Origin: Cohaesibacter marisflavi
GTDB taxonomy: Bacteria > Pseudomonadota > Alphaproteobacteria > Rhizobiales > Cohaesibacteraceae
Direction: 5' to 3'
Assembly: GCF_900115225.1 (NCBI RefSeq)
Contig: NZ_FOVR01000006.1
Location: forward strand, 1-64,000
Length of the DNA stretch: 64,000 nucleotides
The position numbers and the translations under genes were made by a program. Shown one piece after another: positions 53,374 through 61,879 of this stretch. The notes beneath the pieces were generated by a model, which saw only the letters and a list, made by a program, of their open reading frames with translations, was not told the origin of the DNA and searched no databases. Positions within the stretch are counted from its first letter, which is position 1. Every line of letters begins with the position of its first letter.

Positions 53374-54336
53374 GTGCGGAAGGTCCATCAAGATCAGTCG
53401 CTCTGCGGCGACAAGAAAAGAACCGAGAGCGCATTGAACCCTGACGATTTTCAGCCAACCGATACGCTGGATGTGCCATTTTGGATAGAGAGGCCCGAAC
53501 AACAATTGGCGCCTTTTCTCTTCAGCTCGCCCCATTCAGGGCGATGCTATACGGCAGAGTTCAAAAAGGCCAGTCGCCTGACCGAGCTAGAATTGCGTAG
53601 CTCTGAAGATTCCTATGTCGATCTGCTCTTTTCGAAAGTGACGTCCTTGGGTGTGCCCTTCATGGCGGCCAATTTTCCCCGTGCCTATCTTGATCTCAAT
53701 CGTGAACCCTACGAGCTGGACCCGATTGTCTTCAAGGATCCCCTGCCCTCCTATGCCAAAACGTCCGGTACAAGGGTTGGCAGCGGCCTGGGCACCATCG
53801 CTCGCATCGTTTCCGAACGCAAGGAAATCTACCGGCATAAGCTGAGCCTTGAGGAAGGGCTGGAGCGGATCGAAACGCTTTACAAGCCCTATCACCAATG
53901 CTTGCGTAGAGAGCTGGCTTTGGCGCATGTGAATTTCGGCTATGCTTGCCTTATCGATTGCCACTCGATGCCGTCGCGGGTGTTTCAAAATGCCAATCCG
54001 AACAACCGCCCCGATATCGTTCTGGGAGATCGCTATGGCGCCAGCTGTCACCCGTCCTTGATAAGTGCGGCCAAAAGCATTCTAGGCCATTTGGGGCTGC
54101 GTGTGGATATCAATCGCCCCTATGCCGGCGGTTTCATCACCCAGCACTACGGGCGTCCGATAAAAGGTCTCCATGCTCTGCAAATCGAAATTGATCGCAG
54201 CCTCTATATGAATGAGGACACTTTCGAGCCTGTTCCTCACTTTCAGGAGCTGGTGGACCTGTTCGGACGCTTCACTGAGCTGCTTATACAATGTGCAAGC
54301 GACGCTCTATACCCAACAGCAGCTGCCGCAGAGTAA
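53374..54336 (+). CDS. N-formylglutamate amidohydrolase
   Basis: About 320 residues from a GTG at 53374. Hydrolyses N-formyl-L-glutamate (or similar N-formyl acids) to formate and glutamate, as in histidine degradation. Family motifs: LFSSPHSGRCY (zinc His region), SEDSYVDLLF, NFPRAYLDLNREP, LIDCHSMPS (Asp-His) and INRPYAGGFITQHYG. No ATG gives the correct frame; the first 40 residues are poorly conserved, so the true start may be further in. Beside cpdR rather than hut genes, it may have a general role in formyl-amino-acid turnover. Confidence 0.85.
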   Translation: MRKVHQDQSLCGDKKRTESALNPDDFQPTDTLDVPFWIERPEQQLAPFLFSSPHSGRCYTAEFKKASRLTELELRSSEDSYVDLLFSKVTSLGVPFMAANFPRAYLDLNREPYELDPIVFKDPLPSYAKTSGTRVGSGLGTIARIVSERKEIYRHKLSLEEGLERIETLYKPYHQCLRRELALAHVNFGYACLIDCHSMPSRVFQNANPNNRPDIVLGDRYGASCHPSLISAAKSILGHLGLRVDINRPYAGGFITQHYGRPIKGLHALQIEIDRSLYMNEDTFEPVPHFQELVDLFGRFTELLIQCASDALYPTAAAAE

Positions 54337-55016
54337 TTTTATTTGCGTCTCCACACCGTACTTTCTCTTCTGATGCGCCTCCCTGATCAAGCGCGTTCAC
54401 AAACGCGAGACACCTGGAGCCAAGCTCTCTTCTGACCAGTTGCCCTTGAAGACACGGCATCTCCTATCGACTTGATCTCAAAACAAAAAAAAGGCCGCTT
54501 AACGCGGCCCGAAAAGTCTAAGGAGGAAACGCCCAGCAAGGGCGGCGGGAAAAATGTTCCGCAAGAATAGGGTCGCATTTACATCCCGAAACTGTCAAGC
54601 AAACCCAGAATGGTTCCAAGCCACACAGCGCACCACAACGCTAAAAACTTGCACAATATTTAATCACAATATACCAAATAACTGAAATTACTTATTTTTA
54701 GATGCCTCAAAAGCGACCTTCCATGGCAAGCAATTAATGTGCATATTTTTTGCGCAACTCGCGCAATCCAACATTTTTGCTCATTTGGGATGCAAATATT
54801 GCCAGTTTACGAAAAAGCCCCAAGCGCAAAACAACCGAGAGTCGCACTTATTGCCACTATAACGCAGCCCTCACAGCATGGTGAAGCAGCGTGCGCGCGG
54901 CCTCACTCCCATTTCATTTCCTATTGAACGGCATTCTGGGCAGCATTGAAGGCGTTCCGGGGCAACAGATACTCGTTAGACCCCACTCACTTACTCATCA
55001 TATTCTGGAGACAACC
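54337..55016. other. Long intergenic region upstream of the bufferin operon
   Basis: About 680 bp. The left third carries a candidate minus-strand small RNA (54485-54580). From 54650 to 54740 it is strongly AT-rich. The right end is the leader of the DUF2282 gene. Short frames here lack ribosome sites and family resemblance. Confidence 0.55.
54485..54580 (-). ncRNA. Candidate trans-acting sRNA, alpha-r8 (MmgR/suhB)-like
   Basis: The minus strand reads GGGCGTTTCCTCCTTAGACT, then a short TTTTC linker and a terminator stem GGCCGC-gttaa-GCGGCC (54509-54493) followed by eight U residues. The exposed CCUCCUU is an anti-Shine-Dalgarno loop, and UCCUCC followed by a GC-rich terminator hairpin is the layout of the alpha-r8/suhB family in rhizobia. 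TTGACA lies upstream at 54598-54593. The 5' end is not fixed by sequence. No protein frame uses this terminator. Family membership is from memory of the pattern. Confidence 0.55.
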
Positions 55017-55316
55017 ATGTCCACCAAAGTTAATACGCTTTCTGCAACATTTTTCGCCGGTGCCATTGCCACCATCGTTTCTGCTGGCGCTCTGACCACA
55101 TTGTCCGTTGACGGCGCTCAGGCTGCTGAAAAGGAAAAATGCTACGGCGTCGCACTGAAAGGCCAGAATGACTGCAAGGCGGGTGCAGGCACCACATGTG
55201 CAGGCACCTCCACCGAAGACTATCAGGGCAATGCATGGAAGCTGGTCCCGAAAGGCACCTGCACGACCATGAAAACCCCGAACGGTATGGGCAGCCTCGA
55301 ACCGATTGAAGGCTGA
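55017..55316 (+). CDS. bufA1: Bufferin precursor, DUF2282 family (BufA1-type)
   Basis: 99 residues: signal-peptide-like N-terminus ([19 protein letters not shown] ... AQAAEKE) then a core with four cysteines, Cys42 (EKCYGVA), Cys53 (NDCKAG), Cys61 (TTCAGT) and Cys82 (KGTCTTM), the DUF2282 pattern. Bufferins are periplasmic RiPPs whose core Cys are modified by a DUF692 enzyme so that they bind copper. ATG at 55017 follows CTGGAGACAACC. It is followed by a strong stem-loop and then bufB, bufC and DoxX genes. Confidence 0.88.
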   Translation: MSTKVNTLSATFFAGAIATIVSAGALTTLSVDGAQAAEKEKCYGVALKGQNDCKAGAGTTCAGTSTEDYQGNAWKLVPKGTCTTMKTPNGMGSLEPIEG

Positions 55317-55333
55317 TATAACCACGCGCCAGG

Positions 55334-55367
55334 GCCCTTTTGGCATGGTCATCCGTGCCGGAAGGGC
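55334..55367 (+). other. Stem-loop between bufferin precursor and its maturase gene
   Basis: GCCCTTTTGGCA pairs with TGCCGGAAGGGC (two G-U wobbles) around a 10-nt loop, 18 bp after the precursor stop, with no long U-run. Probably a partial terminator or processing site that keeps precursor mRNA above maturase mRNA. Confidence 0.6.
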
Positions 55368-55480
55368 TCCAGCCCTGAGTTGAACCCGCCCCTCACCTTT
55401 CTCATCAGCACCAACCGCGATCGCTTTTTCCTCGCCAAACTCTAGGGGTGCCCGTCTGATCGCTTGAAGGAAATGATCCG

Positions 55481-56410
55481 ATGCCAATCTCCCAGATCAC
55501 ACCTGCCTCATCTGGCACGACACCCAAAGAAATCCCGCCAAGAGCCGGGGTCGGCCTCAAGGCGGAGCATTACCAGACCATTCTGGAAACCGCGCCGGAC
55601 ATCGGCTGGTTTGAAGTGCACCCTGAAAATTATATGGGCGCCGGAGGGCCACCACACCGCTATCTTAGCGAAATCGCTGCGCGCTATCCCCTTTCCCTGC
55701 ATGGCGTCGGAGCTTCCATCGGCGCAGACAAGTCGCTCGATACAGATCACATCAATCGCCTCAAGGCCCTCAATGAGCGCTACGCGCCCGGCCTCTTTTC
55801 AGAACATCTGGCTTGGTCCAGCCATGACGAGGTCTTCTTCAACGACCTTCTGCCCGTTCCCTACCGTCAGGACAGTCTTGATCGTGTCGTTGATCATGTG
55901 AACCAGCTACAGGACCATTTGAGCCGACGCATTCTCATTGAGAACCCGTCCGTCTATGTGGCCTTTGAAAGCTCCACCATGTCGGAAATCACCTTCCTTG
56001 AGCGACTGGTTGCACGCACGGGCTGCGGCCTGCTACTGGATTGCAACAATGTTTATGTCTCGGCAACCAACCAGAATTATGACCCCGTTGCTTATCTTGA
56101 TGCCTTCCCCGTCGAACATGTGGGAGAAATTCATCTGGCAGGTTTCGCCCGCGATGAAGATGACGAAGGCGAGCCCCTACTGATTGACGCCCATGACAGA
56201 GAAGTCGCAGATGCTGTCTGGGCTCTTTATGACCAAACATTGGCGCGCTCCGGCGCTGTCCCTACGCTGATCGAATGGGACAACAACATCCCCGATTGGG
56301 ACATTCTGTTTGCCGAAGCCATGCGGGCGGAAGACAAGCTGCGGGCACTGCCAACAAGGCTCAAGGAACCTGAGCCAGACCTGATATTGGGGCACCGCCA
56401 TGTCAGCTAG
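55481..56410 (+). CDS. bufB: DUF692 (MNIO) multinuclear iron enzyme, BufB-type
   Basis: 309 residues, TIM-barrel of the DUF692 family. Iron-ligand blocks visible: FEVHPENYM, SLHGVGASIG, FSEHLAWSSHD, LIENPSVYV, LLLDCNNVYV, VGEIHLAGF, LIDAHDREV and TLIEWDNNIP. MNIO enzymes use mixed-valent iron and oxygen to oxidise precursor Cys side chains; in bufferin systems they form thiooxazole groups. Its gene overlaps bufC by 11 bp. Confidence 0.9.
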   Translation: MPISQITPASSGTTPKEIPPRAGVGLKAEHYQTILETAPDIGWFEVHPENYMGAGGPPHRYLSEIAARYPLSLHGVGASIGADKSLDTDHINRLKALNERYAPGLFSEHLAWSSHDEVFFNDLLPVPYRQDSLDRVVDHVNQLQDHLSRRILIENPSVYVAFESSTMSEITFLERLVARTGCGLLLDCNNVYVSATNQNYDPVAYLDAFPVEHVGEIHLAGFARDEDDEGEPLLIDAHDREVADAVWALYDQTLARSGAVPTLIEWDNNIPDWDILFAEAMRAEDKLRALPTRLKEPEPDLILGHRHVS

Positions 56411-57257
56411 CCCATCCCTTCATACCGGGCAGGCGTCTTTTTCCAGCGCACTAATAAAGCCCGATCATCCCACGCCGGAAGACGTGATCGGCCCAAAGCC
56501 GGAGAAGAAGGCGCAAAAGCGCTTCGGTGTCTATCGTAACAATGTGATCGTCAGCCTCACCGAAGCTATGATGGCTTCTTTCCCCACGATCGCAGCGTTG
56601 GTTGGGGAGGATTATTTCCGCGCCATGGCCCGTGTTTACATCACCAACCACCCGCCGCGCACCGCCATTCTCAGCCGCTATGGCGACCAGTTCGCCAGCT
56701 TTCTTGATGGCTTCGAGCCCGTACAAGCCTTTCCCTATATGGGCGATGTGGCCCGCATCGAGTTTGCGTGGCAGGAAGCCTATCATGCCGCAGATCAGTC
56801 CCCGCTAGATCCCACCAGCTTGCAACAGATCCCACCAGACCGTCTGGCAGAGCTGACCTTCACGCTCCATCCGGCTTGTCGCCTGCTGGCGTCCCCTTAT
56901 CCTGCCTACAGCATTTGGGCCGCCCATAAGCAAGATGCACCGCAAGAGACAATGGCATCCTTGCCCCAAGAAGCAGAAGCCAGCCTTATTACGCGCCCGC
57001 AATGGGATGTCATGGCCATCAAACTCCCTGCTGGCGGCTTTGCCTTTCTTAACGCACTCGGAGAAGGCCTAACGCTTGGTCAGGCAGCGGCAGTGGCCCT
57101 TGAAGCAGCACCAGCCTTTGACTTCGCCCGCAATCTGGGAGGCCTTCTGGAAACCGGCGCCTTGGCTGGCCTTCATCTTCCCTCCATCGACGTGAAAGAC
57201 CAGAGAGAGCCAAAGCCGTACCAAGATAACAGCGCCAATCAGCATCACGAAAGTTGA
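56400..57257 (+). CDS. bufC: DUF2063 partner protein, BufC-type
   Basis: 285 residues. N-terminal DUF2063 domain (FGVYRNNVIVSLTEAMMASF, FPTIAALVGEDYFRAMARVY, HPPRTAILSRYGDQFASFL) and a C-terminal helical region. These proteins act as the partner that recognises the precursor for the MNIO enzyme; some annotations call the domain DNA-binding without experimental basis that I know of. ATG at 56400 overlaps bufB, so the two are translationally coupled. Confidence 0.87.
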   Translation: MSASPSLHTGQASFSSALIKPDHPTPEDVIGPKPEKKAQKRFGVYRNNVIVSLTEAMMASFPTIAALVGEDYFRAMARVYITNHPPRTAILSRYGDQFASFLDGFEPVQAFPYMGDVARIEFAWQEAYHAADQSPLDPTSLQQIPPDRLAELTFTLHPACRLLASPYPAYSIWAAHKQDAPQETMASLPQEAEASLITRPQWDVMAIKLPAGGFAFLNALGEGLTLGQAAAVALEAAPAFDFARNLGGLLETGALAGLHLPSIDVKDQREPKPYQDNSANQHHES

Positions 57258-57263
57258 CCCACC

Positions 57264-57839
57264 ATGAGCATCCTTACCACCGCTGCTTCGCTTCATGATC
57301 GCCAGTTTGGCTGGCTAGAGCGCAAACTGGAACCATGGTTCCTCGGTCTTAGTGCCCGGCTGATCTTTTCCAGTGTGCTGTTGTTCTATTTCCTCAATTC
57401 CGCACTGACAAAGCTGGGCGATGGCCCCTTAGGGCTCTTTTCACCCTCGATCGGAGCCTACGCCCAGATTGTCCCGCCCATTGTTGAAGCGGCTGGCTAT
57501 GACAGCAGTCAGATTGCCTTTCTGCCGTGGGGCCTTATTGTGCTGGCGGGGACCCTCGCAGAATTCATCCTGCCGATCCTGATCCTTATCGGACTTGCCA
57601 CCCGCGTTACCGCCATTGCCTTCATCGGTTTCATCGCTGTGATGACCTTTGTCGATATCCAGTTTCATGGAGTGGAAGCGGAGACCATCGGGCACCTGTT
57701 TGACAGCGTCCACAATTCGGCCATTCTCGACCAGCGCCTGCTCTGGTTGATGCCGCTGCTGCTGCTCATCATAAAGGGCCCGGGCACTGTATCTGTGGAC
57801 CATTTTCTGGCCCGCTGGCGGCGTGCGAAAGCTGGCTAG
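57264..57839 (+). CDS. DoxX-family membrane protein of the bufferin operon
   Basis: 191 residues, four hydrophobic segments typical of DoxX (LSARLIFSSVLLFYFLNSAL, GTLAEFILPILILIGLATRV). DoxX proteins often accompany DUF692/DUF2282 genes and may take part in electron supply or membrane redox; role not established. Starts 6 bp after bufC with a short spacer, completing a four-gene operon. Confidence 0.87.
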   Translation: MSILTTAASLHDRQFGWLERKLEPWFLGLSARLIFSSVLLFYFLNSALTKLGDGPLGLFSPSIGAYAQIVPPIVEAAGYDSSQIAFLPWGLIVLAGTLAEFILPILILIGLATRVTAIAFIGFIAVMTFVDIQFHGVEAETIGHLFDSVHNSAILDQRLLWLMPLLLLIIKGPGTVSVDHFLARWRRAKAG

Positions 57840-57925
57840 GATCCCGGCGGCCTTTTCCCCTTGACCTTGAGACGACAAAACTGTCGTATAGGCGGCAAAA
57901 GACGACCCACCTCAAGGATCAAATC

Positions 57926-58978
57926 ATGTATTTTGCCAGCGACAACTGGGCCGGAGCCTCCGAGCCTATTATGAACGCATTGATGCGCCACAAAGATGGC
58001 TACGAGCCCGCCTATGGCGATGGCCCCATCTGCGAGTCCATCGAGCAGCGATTCCAGGAGATTTTCGAAACGGATTGTTCTGTCTTTGTCGTGGGCACGG
58101 GCACCGCAGCCAACGCATTGGCGCTCTCCGCGCTCACTGGACCGGCCGGCACAGTATTCTGCCACAAGGAAGCCCACATCCGCGTCGACGAATGCGGCGC
58201 ACCGGAATTCCTCACCTCAGGTGCCCGCATGTGGGGGCTGGAGGGCAGACATGGCAAACTGAGCCGCGAAGCCCTGCAAACCGGTTTTCAGGAAGTGCCC
58301 CATGGCGTGGTGCATCATGGTCAGCCAAGCGCAGTGTCCCTCACTCAGGCCACCGAGGTTGGTACGCTCTACAGCGTCGAGGAAATCACCCAGCTTTCGG
58401 CACAGGCCAAGGATAACGGCCTTGCCGTGCATATGGATGGTGCCCGCTTTGCCAATGCCCTCGTTACTCTGGGTGTAACCCCTGCAGAGATGACATGGAA
58501 AGCCGGTGTCGACGTGCTCTCCTTTGGCGCCACCAAGAATGGTGCCTGGTGCGCAGAAGCCGTGGTCTTCTTCAATAAGGACTATGCCAAGGATTTCATC
58601 TATCGCCGCAAACGCGCCGGACAGCTCTTCTCGAAAATGCGCTTTGCAGCCGCCCAGTTCGAAGGGTATTTCGAAAATGACCATTGGCTGGACAATGCCC
58701 GCCATTCCAACGCCATGGCAGCAAGGCTGGTCAAAGGACTTGAGGCTATGGATCACACCCGCATTGCCTGGCCAACCGGCTCCAACGAAGTCTTTGCCAT
58801 CGTTCCCAAACAGGCAGCCCAGAAAGCCACTGCTGCGGGTGCTGTTTTCTATGACTGGCCAAGCTTTGGTCTTGCGCCTGAAGAATGCCCGGGCGAGGGC
58901 GAGAGCCTGTTGCGTCTGGTCTGCTCTTTCTCGACCACACAAGCTGAGGTCGACCAGTTCCTTGACTGCCTGAAATAG
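57926..58978 (+). CDS. ltaE: Low-specificity threonine aldolase (beta-eliminating lyase family)
   Basis: 350 residues, PLP fold type I. FASDNWAGASEPIMNAL and YGDGPICESIEQRF at the N-terminus, VVGTGTAANALAL for phosphate contact, HMDGARFANAL with the PLP-ring Asp, and SFGATKNGAW with the Schiff-base Lys. Cleaves L-threonine or L-allo-threonine to glycine and acetaldehyde. Start ATG follows TCAAGGATCAAATC. Transcribed with the same polarity as the bufferin genes 86 bp upstream but probably a separate function. Confidence 0.88.
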   Translation: MYFASDNWAGASEPIMNALMRHKDGYEPAYGDGPICESIEQRFQEIFETDCSVFVVGTGTAANALALSALTGPAGTVFCHKEAHIRVDECGAPEFLTSGARMWGLEGRHGKLSREALQTGFQEVPHGVVHHGQPSAVSLTQATEVGTLYSVEEITQLSAQAKDNGLAVHMDGARFANALVTLGVTPAEMTWKAGVDVLSFGATKNGAWCAEAVVFFNKDYAKDFIYRRKRAGQLFSKMRFAAAQFEGYFENDHWLDNARHSNAMAARLVKGLEAMDHTRIAWPTGSNEVFAIVPKQAAQKATAAGAVFYDWPSFGLAPEECPGEGESLLRLVCSFSTTQAEVDQFLDCLK

Positions 58979-59015
58979 GCACGGCCCAGACTAGCCAGTA
59001 TAAATGCCAAAATCA

Positions 59016-59049
59016 AAAAAGCGCTCGACCGGACGGAAGAGCGCTTTTT
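59016..59049. terminator. Rho-independent terminator after ltaE
   Basis: AAAAAGCGCTC and GAGCGCTTTTT form a perfect 11-bp stem around a 12-nt loop, 38 bp past the ltaE stop. The U-run on both strands makes it bidirectional, also serving the convergent hsp20 gene. Confidence 0.88.
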
Positions 59050-59189
59050 CTGTGAGAGTGATTGCCGGAAGCGGCATGAAAATGAGCTCCTTCCGACAAT
59101 CTGCCTTGAGACGAAGAAGCGTGGGCGGCCCAATTAAGGGCCACCGGTCGCGCCCGACCTTTAGAAGCCGGGTGACATTCTGTCGGAAA

Positions 59190-59663
59190 TTAGTGTTTGG
59201 AACCTTCAATGACGGTTGGGTCATTGTCACGATCAGACGAGCGGATCTCGATCTGGCGCGGTTTCATGGCTTCAGGGATTTCACGTTTTAGATCAATGTG
59301 AAGCAGACCATGCTCCATACTTGCCCCTTCAACCTGCATATAGTCGGCGAGCTGGAACTGTCGTTCAAAGGCACGCGAGGCAATGCCGCGGTGCAAATAG
59401 TCCTTTTCCTTCTCGTCTTCCTCGATGACTTTCTCACCGGTTACCTTGAGCGCGTTCTCTTTCACTTCAATGGAAAGATCCTTCTCGGAGAAACCGGCAA
59501 CAGCCATCGAAATACGATAGGAATTCTCAGCCAGACGTTCGATGTTGTAAGGTGGATAGGATGGAGTGCTACTGTCCGGGCCGGTTACGGTGTCCAGCAT
59601 GGAGAAGAGCTTGTCAAAGCCAACAGTAGAGCGATAAAGCGGAGTAAGATCGTAGTGACGCAT
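59190..59663 (-). CDS. Small heat-shock protein, Hsp20/IbpA family
   Basis: 157 residues; ATP-independent holdase chaperone. The alpha-crystallin domain runs from about residue 40 to 130 (YPPYNIERLAENSYRISMAV, FSEKDLSIEVKENALKVTGE, YLHRGIASRAFERQFQLADY, GLLHIDLKREIPEAMKPRQI). The RGIA-FER block is the IbpA-type signature. Start ATG at 59663 behind AAAGGAGGAC, which is itself buried in a hairpin. It has an RpoH-type promoter and a ROSE-like leader upstream. Confidence 0.92.
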   Translation of the reverse strand: MRHYDLTPLYRSTVGFDKLFSMLDTVTGPDSSTPSYPPYNIERLAENSYRISMAVAGFSEKDLSIEVKENALKVTGEKVIEEDEKEKDYLHRGIASRAFERQFQLADYMQVEGASMEHGLLHIDLKREIPEAMKPRQIEIRSSDRDNDPTVIEGSKH

Positions 59664-59669
59664 AATAAA

Positions 59670-59764
59670 GTCCTCCTTTGAGCGACAAAAATTGCGTTAT
59701 TTCGCTACTCCTTCCCCCTTCTCAAGGCGGGAAGGAAATGAAGCCGGAGCCGTTTTGGCCTCCG
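59670..59764 (-). promoter_or_regulatory. ROSE-like RNA thermometer in the hsp20 leader
   Basis: Three predicted hairpins in the minus-strand 5' UTR: CGGAG/CTCCG (59764-59745); CCTTCCC-g-CCTT with AAGG-GGGAAGG (59735-59710); and the start-proximal GUCGCUC-AAAG-GAGGAC (59686-59670). In the last, UCGCU fits the ROSE UYGCU motif and pairs with the AGGAGGA ribosome site leaving a bulged G, as in known ROSE elements. Heat would melt it and expose the site. Confidence 0.7.
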
Positions 59765-59774
59765 ACACTATTCG

Positions 59775-59803
59775 ATATGGAAATGCCTCAAATGCATTTC
59801 AAG
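59775..59803 (-). promoter_or_regulatory. RpoH (sigma-32)-type heat-shock promoter of hsp20
   Basis: On the minus strand CTTGAAA (59803-59797), 16-nt spacer and CCATAT (59780-59775), close to the heat-shock consensus. Predicted start about 105 nt upstream of the hsp20 ATG, just before the ROSE-like leader. Confidence 0.6.
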
Positions 59804-59987
59804 TCCCCCAATAAATTTTTTGAAAACGGCAGGATTGTGCGGATTAAATCCCCTGCCACAAAGCTGCCATGTTGCTGAATTCGACATGAACAGCCCTTTC
59901 CGAATGGGTTCAGGAAGCCTTTGCTACCTTGTTTTCATAACAACGACGGCACAGACCGAACCGAATAGAAAAAGGAAAGGCAAGACA

Positions 59988-60647
59988 ATGAAACTGACAG
60001 CAATCGCACTTCCCATCATGATCGCATTCACCGTTTACCAACCAGCACAGGCGCGCGACTATTCCCATGACTCAAGCCGCTTCTACCGGATTTATGGGTC
60101 AGGCCAGGTCGTAACGCACCATAATGATCGCCCCCAGGTCCGTAAGGCCCACAAGCCCAAAGTCACGAAAAAGGTCATCCGCAACAAAACCGTCGAGCGG
60201 AAAGTCATCCGCAACGCCAATGGCAAAAAGACCATCGTCAAGAAAACCACCGTCAACCGGAAGGTCATCAAGAAGAAAGTCGTTCATGCACCGAAGATCC
60301 ACAAGACCTATTCGCGCTATGACCTGACGCAGATCGCGCAACGTAATGGCTATCGCGATATCAGTGACTACTCCCTGCGCGGCAATGTCGCTTCGATGAA
60401 GGCCCGTGACAGACTTGGTCGCCCGTATCTGCTGGAAATCAGCGCCCGCACCGGCAATTTCATCAAGCAGGCACGCCTGGCAGCCGAACGGCCACACCAC
60501 AACTGGAGCAACGACCGCCACTATTCCGGCCGCTATTCACACAGCTATGGCAGCACCCATGCGCGCCCAAGCAATGATGTGAATTACTCCTTCATTCTGC
60601 GCCTCAATTCCTTTCTGGATCAGGGGCAAGCCTATTGGGCCTTCTAA
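59988..60647 (+). CDS. Hypothetical basic exported protein
   Basis: 219 residues; signal peptide to about residue 22 (AIALPIMIAFTVYQPAQARD), so exported. Residues about 50-105 are very rich in Lys, Arg and Val with repeats of K-V-I-R-N and K-K-V; the rest is Tyr/His/Arg-rich without a recognised domain. A short segment YDLTQIAQRNGYRDISDYSL and RDRLGRPYLLEISARTG resembles the small beta module seen in PepSY-like rhizobial proteins, but this is weak. ATG at 59988 follows AAAGGAAAGGCAAGAC. A nucleic-acid-, lipid A- or peptidoglycan-binding role would be a guess. Confidence 0.75.
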   Translation: MKLTAIALPIMIAFTVYQPAQARDYSHDSSRFYRIYGSGQVVTHHNDRPQVRKAHKPKVTKKVIRNKTVERKVIRNANGKKTIVKKTTVNRKVIKKKVVHAPKIHKTYSRYDLTQIAQRNGYRDISDYSLRGNVASMKARDRLGRPYLLEISARTGNFIKQARLAAERPHHNWSNDRHYSGRYSHSYGSTHARPSNDVNYSFILRLNSFLDQGQAYWAF

Positions 60648-60842
60648 AACATGCCACCGTCGATATTCGGCTCCACTCCGGTGGGGCCGATTGACGTGTA
60701 CGGCACCATTCCCCCACCTTGATATGTCTCGCACTACGGTTATTCGTGAAAAACCCCAAGAACGGGCATTTTCCCCTCCCATCGAGATCACTTTTCGCTA
60801 AACTGCATGTCAAAAGGGCTATTAAAGGCGTCTGGGGCAGAT

Positions 60843-61829
60843 ATGCAGCTGAATAATCTCGACAAATTTCCCGAGCTGGCAGATGGCGTCTGCCATGAAA
60901 TGGTCTGCTGGGATCAACACAAAGTGCGCGTTGCCCGCTGGCCTTCCTTGGCTCCAGATCCCAAAGGCACGATCTGTCTGTTACATGGCCGGTCCGAATT
61001 CATCGAAAAATATTATGAAGTCATCACCGAGCTACGCCAGCGTGGCTTTGCTGTCGCCACCATGGATTGGCGCGGGCAAGGCTTGTCAGATCGTTTGACC
61101 CGCAATGGCATGAAAGGACATGTTCGGCGCTTTTCCGACTATGGCAAGGATCTCGAACAGTTCATCGAAGAAGTCATCCTACCGGATTGTCCTCCGCCCT
61201 GCTTTGCTCTCAGCCACTCTATGGGCGGGCTCATTTTGCTATCCAATTTGCCCGACCTCAGGATCAAAATTGATCGCGCGGTGCTCTGCGCTCCTCTGAT
61301 TGAACTCTCAACAGGGGGGCATAGCTTTTTGGGGATCAAGCCTCGCCAATCCACCATCCGAAGATCGGCAGGATTTCTGCGCTATTCGGGGTTTGGCGAA
61401 AGCTATGTGCCCGGCGCCAGCCACACTCCTTTTGACCGAGGTGGCTTTTACACCAATCAGCTCACCTCAGACGGCCCCCGCTATGACAGGAACCGCCAAT
61501 TTCTCATCGATTGCCCGGCCCTGGGGATCGGTGGGCCTACCGTTCTGTGGACCCATGAAGTCTGCAAGGCGATGGACCGCCTGCAATCGAGCGATTTCCA
61601 ATCCTCAATCCACATCCCGGTGCTCATCGTCACAGCAGGCAACGATACTGTGGTGAACTCGGCCGCTGCCGAACTATTTGCCAAAACCACACGGGCAGCA
61701 GGCGCCATCTCCATTACCGGCAGCAAGCATGAAATCATGATGGAGCGAGAGATCATTCGTGAGCAGTTCTGGGCTGCCTTTGACAGCTTTATTCCCGGCG
61801 AAAATACGCTCAGGCAGGAAAGCGCCTGA
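60843..61829 (+). CDS. Alpha/beta hydrolase, lysophospholipase / monoacylglycerol-lipase-like
   Basis: 328 residues from ATG 60843. Serine-aminopeptidase S33 / PldB type: LLHGRSEFIEKYYEVITEL, MDWRGQGLSDRL, nucleophile in LSHSMGGLIL, catalytic Asp in VTAGNDTVV and His in GSKHEIMMERE. Predicted to hydrolyse monoacyl lipids. The frame is open to 60807, but ATG at 60843 has GGGGCAG ahead and fits family length. An inverted repeat (CGCTCAGGC/GCCTGAGCG) spans the stop codon. Confidence 0.85.
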   Translation: MQLNNLDKFPELADGVCHEMVCWDQHKVRVARWPSLAPDPKGTICLLHGRSEFIEKYYEVITELRQRGFAVATMDWRGQGLSDRLTRNGMKGHVRRFSDYGKDLEQFIEEVILPDCPPPCFALSHSMGGLILLSNLPDLRIKIDRAVLCAPLIELSTGGHSFLGIKPRQSTIRRSAGFLRYSGFGESYVPGASHTPFDRGGFYTNQLTSDGPRYDRNRQFLIDCPALGIGGPTVLWTHEVCKAMDRLQSSDFQSSIHIPVLIVTAGNDTVVNSAAAELFAKTTRAAGAISITGSKHEIMMEREIIREQFWAAFDSFIPGENTLRQESA

Positions 61830-61879
61830 GCGATATAATGCGCTCGGAAAAGCATCTCTAAAATAGCCAGTCGGCTTTC

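Larger units (their letters stand above)
59664..59987. other. Divergent leader region between hsp20 and the basic secreted protein gene
   Basis: About 320 bp. The left part is the hsp20 promoter and thermosensor leader. The right part is the leader of the gene at 59988, with the AAATGCATTT palindrome at 59790 inside the hsp20 promoter spacer. No additional gene. Confidence 0.6.
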
